Source of the DNA: Ruoffia tabacinasalis
GTDB taxonomy: Bacteria > Bacillota > Bacilli > Lactobacillales > Aerococcaceae
Length of the DNA stretch: 64,000 nucleotides
NCBI RefSeq assembly: GCF_042652985.1
Contig: NZ_JBHSHQ010000004.1
Coordinates: forward strand, 62,001 to 126,000
Reading direction: 5' to 3'
Part shown: in pieces, positions 53,302 through 62,396 of the stretch
How positions within the stretch are numbered: the first letter of the stretch is position 1
How the letters are laid out: each line of letters opens with the position of its first letter
The notes under the pieces: model-generated
Databases searched by the model: none
Seen by the model: only the letters and a program-made list of their open reading frames with translations
What the model was told of the DNA's origin: nothing
Program-made: the position numbers and the translations under genes

Positions 53302-53333
53302 ACACCTCCAAGCATCACTTGGAGGTGTTGATA
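53302..53333 (-). terminator. Terminator of the aminotransferase gene
   Basis: AACACCTCCAAG/CTTGGAGGTGTT stem with a 5-nt loop, then TTCTTTG on the minus strand, just downstream of the stop at 53347. Confidence 0.8.
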
Positions 53334-53346
53334 ATTATCACTATAC

Positions 53347-54519
53347 TTATTTAGGTTTGTTCTCTTCAACAAATGCTTCAATACGGTCAACGGCTGTTTC
53401 TAGGTTTTCAAGATTTGCAGCATAACTTAGACGGAAGTAGTTTTTACCAGCTTCACCGAATGCTTGACCAGGGACTAGGCCGACTTTTGCTTCGTGAGCA
53501 ACTTTAAGGCAGAAGTCCATGTCGTCGCCTTCAAACCAATCTGGAATCTTGATGAATAGATAAAAGGCACCGTTCGGTGTTGAAACATCGAAGCCCATAT
53601 CGCGGAATCGGCCCAATAAGTAATCACGACGGATCTTGTATTCTAAGCGCATTTCTTCAATGGCTGCGTCACCTTCTTCTGAGTAAGCAGCAAGTCCAGC
53701 AAATTGTGCTTGCGTTGTTGGTGCATTGATTGCACCTTGATGAATAACAAAAATTTGTTTTAAGACATCTGCAGGCCCAGCCACAATCCCCATACGCCAT
53801 CCAGTCATAGAATGCGATTTAGATGCACCATTGATTAAAATCGTGTGTTCTGGAAGATATTTAGCTACTGAGACGTGTTTGCCTTTGTAAGTTAACTCTG
53901 AATAGATTTCATCTGAAATCACCCAAATATCATGTTTTTTAACGACTTCAGCAAGGCCTTCGATTTGCTCAGCTGTATAAGTATGTCCTGTTGGGTTTGA
54001 TGGGTGGTTCATTAGTAAGACTTTAATGTCTTTATCTTCAGTCAACACTATGTCTAAGCGTTCTGGCGTTAAGATGAAGTCATCTTCTGTTACGTCTACC
54101 GGTACAAATTCCCCACCAGCTAAGTTTACTTGAGTTTTGTAAACTGCATAGTTCGGCGCAGCGGTAACAACTTTATCACCAGGATTTAGTAATGCATATA
54201 GTGAAACGAAGATTGCTTCAGTCGCACCCACGGTTACAATAATTTGATCTTCAGCACGGTAATCTAGGTCGTACTTACGTTTTAAATAACCGCTAATTGT
54301 TTCACGTAATTCAGCTAACCCTTTTGAATGGCTGTATCCGTTAAAACTTTTATCGATAGATTGAATTGCTGCATCTTTAATGAAACGAGGTGTTGGAAAA
54401 TCTGGTTCACCTAAGGTTAATTTAATTAAGCCTTCGATACCTGAAATTTTATCATTAAAGGCACGAATCGGACTCGGTTTAATAGATTTTAACGTTTCTT
54501 TTGTATTTCTTTTTGTCAT
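53347..54519 (-). CDS. Class I/II aminotransferase (PatA-like)
   Basis: A 390-residue PLP enzyme. Motifs: 'IKLTLGEPDFPTP', 'NHPSNPTGHTYT', the PLP-lysine region 'INGASKSHSMTGWRMG' and 'YFRLSYAA'. The pattern fits PatA / N-acetyl-diaminopimelate or aromatic amino acid aminotransferases; divergent metNI suggests a possible methionine-related transamination. ATG 54519 follows GGAGG; a longer frame reaches 54561 with no ribosome site. Confidence 0.85.
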   Translation of the reverse strand: MTKRNTKETLKSIKPSPIRAFNDKISGIEGLIKLTLGEPDFPTPRFIKDAAIQSIDKSFNGYSHSKGLAELRETISGYLKRKYDLDYRAEDQIIVTVGATEAIFVSLYALLNPGDKVVTAAPNYAVYKTQVNLAGGEFVPVDVTEDDFILTPERLDIVLTEDKDIKVLLMNHPSNPTGHTYTAEQIEGLAEVVKKHDIWVISDEIYSELTYKGKHVSVAKYLPEHTILINGASKSHSMTGWRMGIVAGPADVLKQIFVIHQGAINAPTTQAQFAGLAAYSEEGDAAIEEMRLEYKIRRDYLLGRFRDMGFDVSTPNGAFYLFIKIPDWFEGDDMDFCLKVAHEAKVGLVPGQAFGEAGKNYFRLSYAANLENLETAVDRIEAFVEENKPK

Positions 54520-54690
54520 ATATATTCCTCCTGCGTATTGCATTGTATAGAATAAACTCATCTGATTTTAATCATAATAACAACATCATAATACCATAAT
54601 TATTAAAATTTAGGAAGATTGAAGTGATAGTGTGCGTTTTAAGTGTTGTAGTTTTTTCTGTTTTTGATTATGAGAATTACATAAAGTGCA

Positions 54691-54719
54691 TTGACATTAT
54701 TCTCATTTTTAGATATGCT
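54691..54719 (+). promoter_or_regulatory. Promoter of the metNI T-box transcript
   Basis: -35 TTGACA (54691-54696), 17-bp spacer, -10 TATGCT (54714-54719), directly before the T-box leader. Confidence 0.75.
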
Positions 54720-54744
54720 TACACACAGATAAAATAATACTAAA

Positions 54745-55023
54745 CGCTATGAAATGGTAAGTAAGAAGTGACATCTTTCAAAGAGAGCTCGCAGATGGTG
54801 AAAGTGAGTAAAGAGATAGCTTGTGAACATGGCCATGGAGCGGTCATTCTGAAGATAAGTAAGAATGAACGGAAACAACCGTTAACATCGTCGCAGTATA
54901 AATATTTTCTTAGAGATTTGTACTGTATGAGGCTAGGCTAGTAATGGTTTGGCGAATTAAGGTGGTACCACGAACTTTTTATGCACATTCGTCCTTTTTT
55001 AAAGAGATGAATGTGCTTTTTTT
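54745..55023 (+). promoter_or_regulatory. T-box riboswitch, probably tRNA-Met specific
   Basis: The conserved T-box AAGGTGGTACCACGAAC is at 54959-54975. A stem I with GAACATGGCC gives a likely specifier ATG at 54829-54831 (Met). The closing terminator AGCACATTC-type stem (54981-55017) with a run of eight T overlaps the antiterminator region. Uncharged tRNA-Met should turn on metNI. Confidence 0.88.
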
Positions 55024-55046
55024 TGTATAGATAGGAGGATAAAAAA

Positions 55047-56108
55047 TTGATTGAATTAAAAGATATCGATGTTATTTTTAGTAATGATGACAAAGTTGTC
55101 ACGGCGGTTAAAGACGTGAATATTACAGTTGATCGCGGTGAAATATTCGGAATTGTTGGCTACAGTGGGGCAGGTAAAAGTACCTTAGTACGTACGATTA
55201 ACTTACTACAGCCACCCACACAAGGAACGGTTACGGTAAATGGACAAGAAATGCAAAAATTAAGTAAGAAAGAATTACGTGGAGCGCGTAAAAAGATTGG
55301 AATGATTTTCCAACATTTTAACTTAATGGATTCGCGTACAATTTTTGATAATGTCGCTTTTCCGTTAAAAGGAAGTGGCTTGAGTAAAGATGAGGTCGCT
55401 CATAAAGTGGCTGAGTTATTAGATCTCGTTGGTTTAGAAGAGAAGACAGATAATTATCCAAGTCAATTATCTGGAGGTCAAAAACAACGTGTCGCGATTG
55501 CGCGTGCCTTAGCGAATGATCCAGACGTTCTTTTATGTGATGAAGCAACAAGTGCCTTAGATCCCAAGACAACATCATCAATCCTAGATTTATTACGCAA
55601 ATTAAACGAACAATTAGGTTTAACCATCGTGATTATTACACATGAGATGTCTGTAGTCAAAGACCTATGTCACCGCGTAGCTGTTATGGAAGACGGGCAT
55701 GTATTAGAACAAGGTTCAATCGTTGATATGTTCACGAATCCACAGAAATCATTAACAAAAGAATTTATTAATACAGCTACCCATTTTGATCAAGAAATCG
55801 GTTTAGTCCTCACGCATCCAATGATTCAAAACATTGATGAGAATGGTGAGATTATTCGCTTGAGTTACGTTGGAGATGAAACAACGAAACCCATCTTAAG
55901 TAACTTAGTACGCGAATTTGATGTAAACGTCAATATCCTTTACGGACATGTGGAAATTTTACAAAATACACCGATTGGGAATATGTTAATCGCAGTCGAA
56001 GGGACATCAGAGAATGTTGATAAAGTGATTGAGCATCTTGAAAATAGTGATGTCAGTACACAAAGATTTAATGATTTAGTAAAAGAATACGTGAAGAGGG
56101 AGGGATAA
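55047..56108 (+). CDS. metN: Methionine ABC transporter ATP-binding protein
   Basis: A 353-residue ATPase. Walker A is GYSGAGKST, signature LSGGQKQRVAIARAL, Walker B VLLCDEATSALDP, and His switch ITHEMSVV; the C-terminal NIL regulatory domain (residues about 265-345) binds methionine. TTG start behind GGAGG. Its T-box leader confirms methionine control. metI follows after 1 nt. Confidence 0.95.
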   Translation: MIELKDIDVIFSNDDKVVTAVKDVNITVDRGEIFGIVGYSGAGKSTLVRTINLLQPPTQGTVTVNGQEMQKLSKKELRGARKKIGMIFQHFNLMDSRTIFDNVAFPLKGSGLSKDEVAHKVAELLDLVGLEEKTDNYPSQLSGGQKQRVAIARALANDPDVLLCDEATSALDPKTTSSILDLLRKLNEQLGLTIVIITHEMSVVKDLCHRVAVMEDGHVLEQGSIVDMFTNPQKSLTKEFINTATHFDQEIGLVLTHPMIQNIDENGEIIRLSYVGDETTKPILSNLVREFDVNVNILYGHVEILQNTPIGNMLIAVEGTSENVDKVIEHLENSDVSTQRFNDLVKEYVKREG

Positions 56109-56109
56109 C

Positions 56110-56844
56110 ATGAGCGAATTAGTCTTAACAATTGGAAGTAGTTGGAATGAAGTGTCGTCAGGTATTGTTACATTTTTAGAAACACACATTCCATATGCCT
56201 GGGAATTAAGAGAAGAATTTGTGGAAGCCATTTGGGAAACAGTTTATATGATGCTCGTATCTATTGGAATCGGTGGTTTAATCGGTTTGATACTGGGTAT
56301 TATTATGACAGTGACTGGTTTCAATGGGATTTTAGAGAATAAAGTCGTTTATAAGGTCTTAGATTCATTGGTGAATATCTTCCGATCAATTCCATTTATT
56401 ATTTTACTGGCCTTATTAATAAATGTAACAAGAGCGATTGTTGGAACAACGATTGGACCAACAGCTGCAACAATTCCAATTATTGTAAGTACGATTCCAT
56501 TCTTTGCCCGTCAAGTCGAGATTGCCTTATTAGAGGTTAATCCAGGGGTAGTTGAAGCTGCTGAAGCCATGGGGTCATCAAGTTTTGATATTATTACGCG
56601 TGTTTATTTACGCGAAGGGCTAACAGCTTTATTACGTGTAAGTGCCTCAACAGTTATTAATGTCATTGGTTTAACAGCGATGGCCGGAACTGTTGGTGGG
56701 GGTGGATTAGGTACGATGGCTATTGCCAGAGGTTACCAACGTAGTCGTATGGACGTTATCCTAGTCGCTACTGTGTTAATCTTAATCATCGTATTTATTA
56801 CACAATTAATCTTTAACTGGTTAATCCGAAAGACAGAACATTAA
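56110..56844 (+). CDS. metI: Methionine ABC transporter permease
   Basis: A 244-residue BPD-type permease with five or six helices and the EAA loop 'EAAEAMGSSSFDIITRVYLREGL'. The N-terminal 30 residues extend beyond typical MetI (about 215-220). The operon ends here with a strong terminator; no metQ substrate-binding lipoprotein gene is adjacent. Confidence 0.93.
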   Translation: MSELVLTIGSSWNEVSSGIVTFLETHIPYAWELREEFVEAIWETVYMMLVSIGIGGLIGLILGIIMTVTGFNGILENKVVYKVLDSLVNIFRSIPFIILLALLINVTRAIVGTTIGPTAATIPIIVSTIPFFARQVEIALLEVNPGVVEAAEAMGSSSFDIITRVYLREGLTALLRVSASTVINVIGLTAMAGTVGGGGLGTMAIARGYQRSRMDVILVATVLILIIVFITQLIFNWLIRKTEH

Positions 56845-56852
56845 ATTTAACA

Positions 56853-56902
56853 AAAGCAGGTACTTTAGAATCAATGGATTCGTAAGGTACCTGCTCTTTT
56901 TT
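56853..56902. terminator. Bidirectional terminator between metI and the GntR gene
   Basis: AGCAGGTACTTTA pairs with TAAGGTACCTGCT around an inner GAATC/GATTC stem, followed by a T-run on the plus strand and preceded by an A-rich stretch. Confidence 0.8.
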
Positions 56903-57620
56903 AGTTCATTAAGTTGTAGTAGCTATTTCCTTGGATAAAGAATTGCGATTCTTCATAATGGTAGATAATTTTTGAATAATCAAACGGCACACCATTGGCC
57001 AAGTAAAAGATCGATTCGACTTGAATGCCTGGGTCGCCTTCTTGTAATTCTAAGTAAGCGGCATTTTGTTGATTTAATTTACCAACTCTGAGGTAATGGT
57101 CTAAGAAACTGATTTGTAGTTTTAGATTGTTTGTTAAGTAATTAAATACGGATTCTTCAGCGATTTGTTCATTCAAATACATCACGATATTTTTATCAAA
57201 GTAAGATTCTTCAATACAGAAGATGCGCCCCTCAATATAACGGAGTCGCTTCAAGTAATAAACCGGTTGATCGGCGTCGATTTGTAGATGTGCCTGAACG
57301 GTTTCAGACGGGATGACTTCTTTCAGTTCTAAAACTTTTGAAGTGAGGTCAAATTCACGCAGCATACTGTTGAAACCTTGAATTTCCATCATGTTAATAT
57401 ACCCTTTTTGGCGACGACCGCGCACAAAAATCCCGCTACCTCGCACTTGGTAAATGAGACCATGACTTTGTAATTCATCTAAAGCTTTGATGACTGTATT
57501 CTTGCTGACTTCGAATTGACTCACAAGCTCATCTAAGCTTGGTAACTTGTCACCTTGACGAAGATCTTTGTCTTCAATCAGGTTCATTATTTCTTTGGCT
57601 ATGTATTCGTATTTAAGCAT
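56901..57620 (-). CDS. GntR-family (UTRA/HutC) regulator of the GH1 gene
   Basis: A 239-residue repressor: winged helix (IMNLIEDKDLRQGDKLPSL, FEVSKNTVIKALDELQSHG) and UTRA ligand domain (residues 75-235) with 'YLKRLRYIEGRIFCIEESYF'. It is divergent from a 6-phospho-beta-glucosidase-like gene whose promoter contains a matching palindrome, so it probably represses that gene until a phospho-sugar binds. Confidence 0.85.
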   Translation of the reverse strand: MLKYEYIAKEIMNLIEDKDLRQGDKLPSLDELVSQFEVSKNTVIKALDELQSHGLIYQVRGSGIFVRGRRQKGYINMMEIQGFNSMLREFDLTSKVLELKEVIPSETVQAHLQIDADQPVYYLKRLRYIEGRIFCIEESYFDKNIVMYLNEQIAEESVFNYLTNNLKLQISFLDHYLRVGKLNQQNAAYLELQEGDPGIQVESIFYLANGVPFDYSKIIYHYEESQFFIQGNSYYNLMN

Positions 57621-57678
57621 GTTATTAGTCCTTTACTTAGTTTGTTTGTCAACACTAATATACCATAGAAGCTTCACC

Positions 57679-57718
57679 TTGACAAAGTGTACGGGTATAA
57701 TTATAATTATATCCGTAC
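57679..57718 (+). promoter_or_regulatory. Consensus promoter and palindromic operator of the GH1 gene
   Basis: -35 TTGACA (57679-57684), 17-bp spacer, -10 TATAAT (57702-57707). A 30-bp near-perfect palindrome (57689-57718; GTACGGG at one end, TCCGTAC at the other, AT-rich core, one mispaired position) covers the -10. GntR/UTRA repressors use such sites. Confidence 0.85.
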
Positions 57719-57773
57719 TGGTCAATATTTTTTAATAGAATGATGATTGACAAAGAAAGAGGAGGATATATTC

Positions 57774-59222
57774 ATGAGTAAATTACAAAAAGATTTCTTA
57801 TGGGGTGGCGCGGTAGCTGCCCATCAATTAGAAGGTGGCTGGAACGCTGGTGGTAAAGGGCCAAGTGTTGCTGACGTTATGACAGCAGGTGCTGCTGGTA
57901 AACCACGTGAAATTACAGAAACGGTTGAAGAGGGGAAATTTTATCCAAACCACGAAGCGATTGATTTCTATCATCGTTATAAAGAAGATGTGGCATTATT
58001 TGCGGAGATGGGCTTAAAAGCATTCCGTACGTCAATCAACTGGACGCGTATTTTTCCAAAAGGTGACGAGGCTGAGCCGAATGAAGAAGGGCTACAGTTT
58101 TATGATGATTTATTCGATGAATTATTAAAACATAACATCGAACCAGTTATTACATTAACTCACTTTGAGATGCCGCTTCACTTAGCGCATGAATATGGTG
58201 GATTTAGAAACCGTAAAGTCATTGATTTCTTTGAAAAATTCGCTGAAGTTGTGTTTAACCGTTATAAAGATAAAGTAAAATATTGGATGACTTTCAATGA
58301 AATTAATAACATGATGGATTATTCGAATCCAATCTTCTTATGGACGAACGTCGGGGTTCAAGTTAAAGAAGGCGAGAATCCTAAAGAAGTCATGTATACA
58401 ACTGCGCATAATGTTCTTTTAGCAAGTGCAAAAGCTGTTGCGATTGGTAAAGAAATTAATCCGGATTTTGAAATTGGCGCAATGGTTTCTCATATTCCAA
58501 TCTATCCAATCAATTCAGACCCTAAAAACGTGATGCTTGCTGAAGAATCAATGCGCCTACGTTACTTCTTCCCAGATGTTCAAGTAAATGGTTACTATCC
58601 AAACTATGCTCTAAAAGAATTCGAACGTGAAGGCCTGAATATTCCAATGGAAGACGGTGACGCAGATATTTTAGCTAATGGAACCGTTGATTATCTAGGG
58701 TTCAGTTACTACATGTCGAATGCGGTTGATATTAATAGCGGGCAAGGTGAAGATGAGGAAGCAAACGTTCACGGTAAGATTCCTTATCAAGTTGACAATC
58801 CTTACTTATCAGCTAGTGATTGGGGCTGGACAATTGACCCTGTTGGTTTACGTTATGTATTAAATCGCTTGTGGGATCGTTATCAAGTTCCTTTATTCAT
58901 CGTTGAAAATGGTTTTGGAGCAGTAGACACGGTTGAAGAAGACGGCAGCATCCATGACCCAGAGCGTATTAACTACTTAAAAGGCCATATCGAAGAGTTA
59001 ATTAAAGCAGTCGATTATGATGGCGTTGAATTAATGGGTTACACTCCTTGGGGAATTATTGACTTAGTTTCATTTACTACCGGTGAAATGAAAAAACGTT
59101 ACGGAATGATTTATGTTGACCGTGATAACGAAGGGAACGGAACTCTCGACCGTTCGAAAAAAGATTCATTTGAGTGGTACAAAAAAGTTATCGCAACAAA
59201 TGGTGAAGATTTAGAAGCTTAA
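57774..59222 (+). CDS. Glycoside hydrolase family 1 (beta-glucosidase / 6-phospho-beta-glucosidase)
   Basis: A 482-residue TIM-barrel glycosidase. Acid/base Glu is in TFNEINN, nucleophile in IVENGFG; the N-terminal FLWGGAVAAHQLEGGW is typical. The C-terminal part with 'SFEWYKKVIATNGE' resembles 6-phospho-beta-glucosidases (BglA/AscB). ATG 57774 follows GGAGG. No PTS permease is adjacent, so the sugar source is elsewhere. Confidence 0.9.
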   Translation: MSKLQKDFLWGGAVAAHQLEGGWNAGGKGPSVADVMTAGAAGKPREITETVEEGKFYPNHEAIDFYHRYKEDVALFAEMGLKAFRTSINWTRIFPKGDEAEPNEEGLQFYDDLFDELLKHNIEPVITLTHFEMPLHLAHEYGGFRNRKVIDFFEKFAEVVFNRYKDKVKYWMTFNEINNMMDYSNPIFLWTNVGVQVKEGENPKEVMYTTAHNVLLASAKAVAIGKEINPDFEIGAMVSHIPIYPINSDPKNVMLAEESMRLRYFFPDVQVNGYYPNYALKEFEREGLNIPMEDGDADILANGTVDYLGFSYYMSNAVDINSGQGEDEEANVHGKIPYQVDNPYLSASDWGWTIDPVGLRYVLNRLWDRYQVPLFIVENGFGAVDTVEEDGSIHDPERINYLKGHIEELIKAVDYDGVELMGYTPWGIIDLVSFTTGEMKKRYGMIYVDRDNEGNGTLDRSKKDSFEWYKKVIATNGEDLEA

Positions 59223-59230
59223 TTTAAGAA

Positions 59231-59266
59231 GGCTCGAACATGGGGGGATGTTCGGGCTTTTCTTGT
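59231..59266 (+). terminator. Terminator of the GH1 gene
   Basis: GCTCGAACAT-GGGGGG-ATGTTCGGGC followed by TTTTCTTG. Confidence 0.82.
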
Positions 59267-59354
59267 TGTCTAACTCTCTCTTTCCTTAATAGACGACCTT
59301 TTTTTTCTATGCTACACTCAAAGGAGTTGAAATTTAAGTGAAAGAGGTTATTCG

Positions 59355-60113
59355 ATGGATTATACTCTAATTTTAATGGTAGTTGGGGCGGTCTTTTTAG
59401 GCTCACTCATGCGTGCAACCTTTGGTTTTGGGGACTCAGTTGTAAGTATGCCCTTATTAGCGCTACTACCGATTCCATTTTCAGTATCGGTGTCATTAAT
59501 TGGCCTAACAGGGATGACAACTGCATTGATGTCAATTCAAAGAGGTTGGAAAGATAAAGATCCAGTCGTGATTAAGAAATTAACACTCGCAACAATCATC
59601 GGGATTCCGGTTGGACTGATCCTAGTTCGCTTTGCAGAACAGTCAGTGATTAACTTAATCTTAGGGAGTGTCTTAGTTATTTATTCACTGTATTCACTCA
59701 CGGCCTCACCCGCGCGTCGAGAATACTTACAAGCAAAATTTGAAAATCCAAATTACTCGTATCCATTCGGCTTTCTAGGCGGTATGTTAGGGAGTGCCTA
59801 TAATATGAACGGTATTCCAGTGGTACTTTATGCTGCGGCCCGTGATTGGACGCCACGTCAGTTTCTCGGAACAGTTCAATCTCATTTCTTGATCTCGAGC
59901 GTATTTGTTATTTCCGGTCATGCTTTAAGTGGCTTTTGGAATTTGGATGTGGCTATTTACTTCGCCTTTTCAGTTCCAGTCGTTGCTTTAGCCATGTATA
60001 TCGGAAGAAAAATTTACAACAAAATAGACACTGACAAATTTAGAACTTATATTTTTATTATGATTCTAATTCTAGGTGCAGTTAATATTGGTAATTTTAT
60101 TCAAGCGGTGTAA
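59355..60113 (+). CDS. TauE/SafE family permease
   Basis: A 252-residue membrane protein with about eight helices. The opening 'LRATFGFGDSVVSMPLLAL'-like motif and the second-half repeat 'FGFLGGMLGSAYNMNGIPVV' are typical of the sulfite/organosulfonate exporter family (DUF81). Substrate unknown. Monocistronic with a terminator downstream. Confidence 0.88.
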   Translation: MDYTLILMVVGAVFLGSLMRATFGFGDSVVSMPLLALLPIPFSVSVSLIGLTGMTTALMSIQRGWKDKDPVVIKKLTLATIIGIPVGLILVRFAEQSVINLILGSVLVIYSLYSLTASPARREYLQAKFENPNYSYPFGFLGGMLGSAYNMNGIPVVLYAAARDWTPRQFLGTVQSHFLISSVFVISGHALSGFWNLDVAIYFAFSVPVVALAMYIGRKIYNKIDTDKFRTYIFIMILILGAVNIGNFIQAV

Positions 60114-60121
60114 GCAATGAG

Positions 60122-60156
60122 ATGGAGCGTTTTTAACTAAACGCTCTATTTTTTAT
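60122..60156 (+). terminator. Terminator of the TauE/SafE gene
   Basis: GGAGCGTTT-TTAACT-AAACGCTC followed by TATTTTTTATC. Confidence 0.8.
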
Positions 60157-60236
60157 CGTGATTTGTGTATATGGTGTATTATATGATATAATACAACTAA
60201 GGAAGAAAGAAAGAAGTGAATCGAAGGGGTGAGAAT

Positions 60237-60620
60237 ATGTTAATGGAGATAGATTTATCAGCGGAAACACCGATATACCAACAAATTCGCGATCAAGTTG
60301 TTTTGGGAGTCGGGCGCGGGGATTTAAAATATGGAGAAAATTTACCAAGCGCAAGACAACTTGCTCAAGATTTGGGCGTCAATCCAATGACGGTGAACAA
60401 GGCTTATCAAACCTTGAAGCGGGAAGGTATTATTGTAGTGGACCGTCGGGTTGGAACAAAAGTGCGAGAGAATCCAGACGATATTATTGAAAGTGAGTAT
60501 TTAAACCGACTGGAAGTGACTTTGGCAGAAGGCTTAGCCAAGACGGAAGATAATCAAGCTCTTAAAGAAAAAGTCATGTCGATGTTAGAAAAATTAATTG
60601 AAGGGAGAGAGAATCAATGA
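60237..60620 (+). CDS. YtrA-type GntR transcriptional regulator
   Basis: A 127-residue short GntR protein with only the winged helix and a small C-terminal helix (IYQQIRDQVVLGVGRGDLK, 'PSARQLAQDLGVNPMTVNKAYQTL'). YtrA-type regulators control membrane/ABC genes in their own operon; here the partner overlaps by 4 nt. ATG 60237 follows AAGGGGTGA; GTG 60216 is less likely. Confidence 0.88.
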   Translation: MLMEIDLSAETPIYQQIRDQVVLGVGRGDLKYGENLPSARQLAQDLGVNPMTVNKAYQTLKREGIIVVDRRVGTKVRENPDDIIESEYLNRLEVTLAEGLAKTEDNQALKEKVMSMLEKLIEGRENQ

Positions 60621-61978
60621 TTTTAATGACGATTATTCTAATCCTAGTCTTTGTAATGATGATGAATTACGCCGTCAGTTACCAAAATTTCAAAATATTT
60701 GGCCTGTCTTTTGCGCCAGAACATGCTGAAACAGATGAAGTTAAGACATTACAACGCCAGTTTAGAGTGACTCAACTAATTATAGGAGCCGTCTTTATTG
60801 GCTTGTCATTCTTGGTGAGTTTGGATCTATTCCAAGGGTTGCGAGATTTTATGTGGATACTCATATTATTTAGTTATTTTGTCTTATCTTATGTGCCAGT
60901 ATCAATTTGGCAAAGAAAATTCATGGTCTTAAAGCAGGAAAAGGGTTGGATATATGAAACACAAAAACGCGTGGTCGATATCAGTGTGACCCGAGAAAAA
61001 GGAAAAGCAGCGCCAAGCAAGAAATGGGCATGGCTCATTTGGTTACTGAGTTGGGTGCCAGTAATCATGGCATGGGTCGCTCAAAGTTCAGGAAGTTTCC
61101 TTCTGCCTTTAATCCTTGTACCGCTAACGCTCATCGTGATACCCTTGTCTTATGATATGGTGATTAGCAGTAAGACGCCGTTTGTGTCCAAAGATAGCGA
61201 AGTGACCCAAGCTTACATGCGTCATTTTGAAAGAAATAATGCGGTGAGTTACTTGGAGATGAGTTTAATGGTCAATATCTTCTTTATTGCTTTCACAGCA
61301 CTCATTCTCTTTAATCCATCGGATCTGTGGCTAATCCTATTATTGGGTGTGTTCTTACTAGCCATTGTTGCTTTAATGGCCCAAACAACTCAGAAAAATA
61401 AAGACCTCCAAGCAAAATTCTTTGATCAAGCGGAATGGCAAATGCCTGAAGAAGAAGGCCAGTATAAATGGGGTGCCTACTATAATCCAAATGATTCCAG
61501 ATTATTCGTGCCTAAACGTATATCCGGAATGGGTACGACAATTAATGTCGCTCATCCAGCTGGAAAGGTCATCATGGCGATCCTCGGAATCTTAGTCGTC
61601 GGTATTATTGGGCTCGTTCTGATGATGAGTCTGTCAGAATATGATGTTTCAATCCAAGCAGATACGGTTGCCGTCGAAGCACCGATGTACGGACTTGAAG
61701 TGGCCTATGACCAAATCGAATCGATTGAATTAAATGAAGGTCCGTTAGAAGGCTCACGCACAAATGGTTTTGGTGGAATGGAGAAACGCTTTGGTTATTT
61801 TAACTTAGAGGGTTACGGACCAGTAGAACTCTTCATCTATGACAGTCATCCTTACCACATCGACATTCAGTTTAGTGACGGGGAGTCACCAGGGTGGTTG
61901 ATCTTTAACCAAACGACGCAAGCAGAGACTGAAGCCGTGTATCAAGCATTAGTAGAACAATGGGAAATGAATCAGTAG
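60617..61978 (+). CDS. DUF5808-like membrane protein
   Basis: A 453-residue protein with about seven helices in three blocks. The central 'YYNPNDSRLFVPKRISGMGTTINVAHP' is the DUF5808 signature; the C-terminal 110 residues form an extracytoplasmic PH-like domain ('VAVEAPMYGLEVAYDQIESIEL'). Function unknown. Overlap with the regulator gene suggests the two act together, possibly in membrane stress. Confidence 0.78.
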   Translation: MILMTIILILVFVMMMNYAVSYQNFKIFGLSFAPEHAETDEVKTLQRQFRVTQLIIGAVFIGLSFLVSLDLFQGLRDFMWILILFSYFVLSYVPVSIWQRKFMVLKQEKGWIYETQKRVVDISVTREKGKAAPSKKWAWLIWLLSWVPVIMAWVAQSSGSFLLPLILVPLTLIVIPLSYDMVISSKTPFVSKDSEVTQAYMRHFERNNAVSYLEMSLMVNIFFIAFTALILFNPSDLWLILLLGVFLLAIVALMAQTTQKNKDLQAKFFDQAEWQMPEEEGQYKWGAYYNPNDSRLFVPKRISGMGTTINVAHPAGKVIMAILGILVVGIIGLVLMMSLSEYDVSIQADTVAVEAPMYGLEVAYDQIESIELNEGPLEGSRTNGFGGMEKRFGYFNLEGYGPVELFIYDSHPYHIDIQFSDGESPGWLIFNQTTQAETEAVYQALVEQWEMNQ

Positions 61979-61984
61979 TAAAAC

Positions 61985-62018
61985 GAACCAAGCACTTTAG
62001 GGTGTTTGGTTTTTTTAA
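61985..62018 (+). terminator. Terminator of the DUF5808-like gene
   Basis: ACCAAGCAC-TTTAG-GGTGTTTGGT followed by TTTTTTT. Confidence 0.8.
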
Positions 62019-62031
62019 TATGTTCAATAAT

Positions 62032-62330
62032 CGATCATTCGAAAAAAATACGAGTGATCGATTATGGCTAAACGATCATTCGAAAACAATACGAGTGATC
62101 GATTATGACTAAATAAGCATTCGAAAAAAATTCGAGTGATCGAATATGGCTAAACGATCATTCGAAAAAAATTCGAGTGATCGATCCCGGCTAAACGATC
62201 ATTCAAAAAAATTCGAGTGATCGATCCCGGCTAAACGATCATTCAAAAAAATTCGAGTGATCGATTCCGGCTAAACGATCATTCAAAAATAATTCGACTG
62301 CTCGATTCCGACTAAACAAGCATTCGAAAA
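62032..62330. repeat. Tandem array of eight 40-41-nt hairpin units
   Basis: Unit starts near 62032, 62073, 62115, 62155, 62196, 62236, 62276 and 62318. Each has arms CGATCATTCGA and TCGAGTGATCG (11 bp with one G-U) around an A-rich 7-8-nt loop, then a 12-nt linker of the type ATTATGGCTAAA. Outer units are degenerate. The array lies between the terminators of two convergent genes. Confidence 0.9.
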
Positions 62331-62353
62331 AATCCAACAGCGGAATTAATCCA

Positions 62354-62391
62354 AAAAAGTACACCCACAAAAATTTTGTGAGTGCACTTAT
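62354..62391 (-). terminator. Terminator of the secreted protein gene
   Basis: On the minus strand AAGTGCACTCACAAAA ... TGTGGGTGTACTTTTTT forms a long hairpin with terminal T-run, immediately after the stop at 62397. Confidence 0.8.
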
Positions 62392-62396
62392 ACCAA

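Noticed and set aside
62032..62330. Possible CRISPR array
   Set aside because: The whole 41-nt unit repeats, including the linker; there are no unique spacers and no cas genes. It is a tandem hairpin array.
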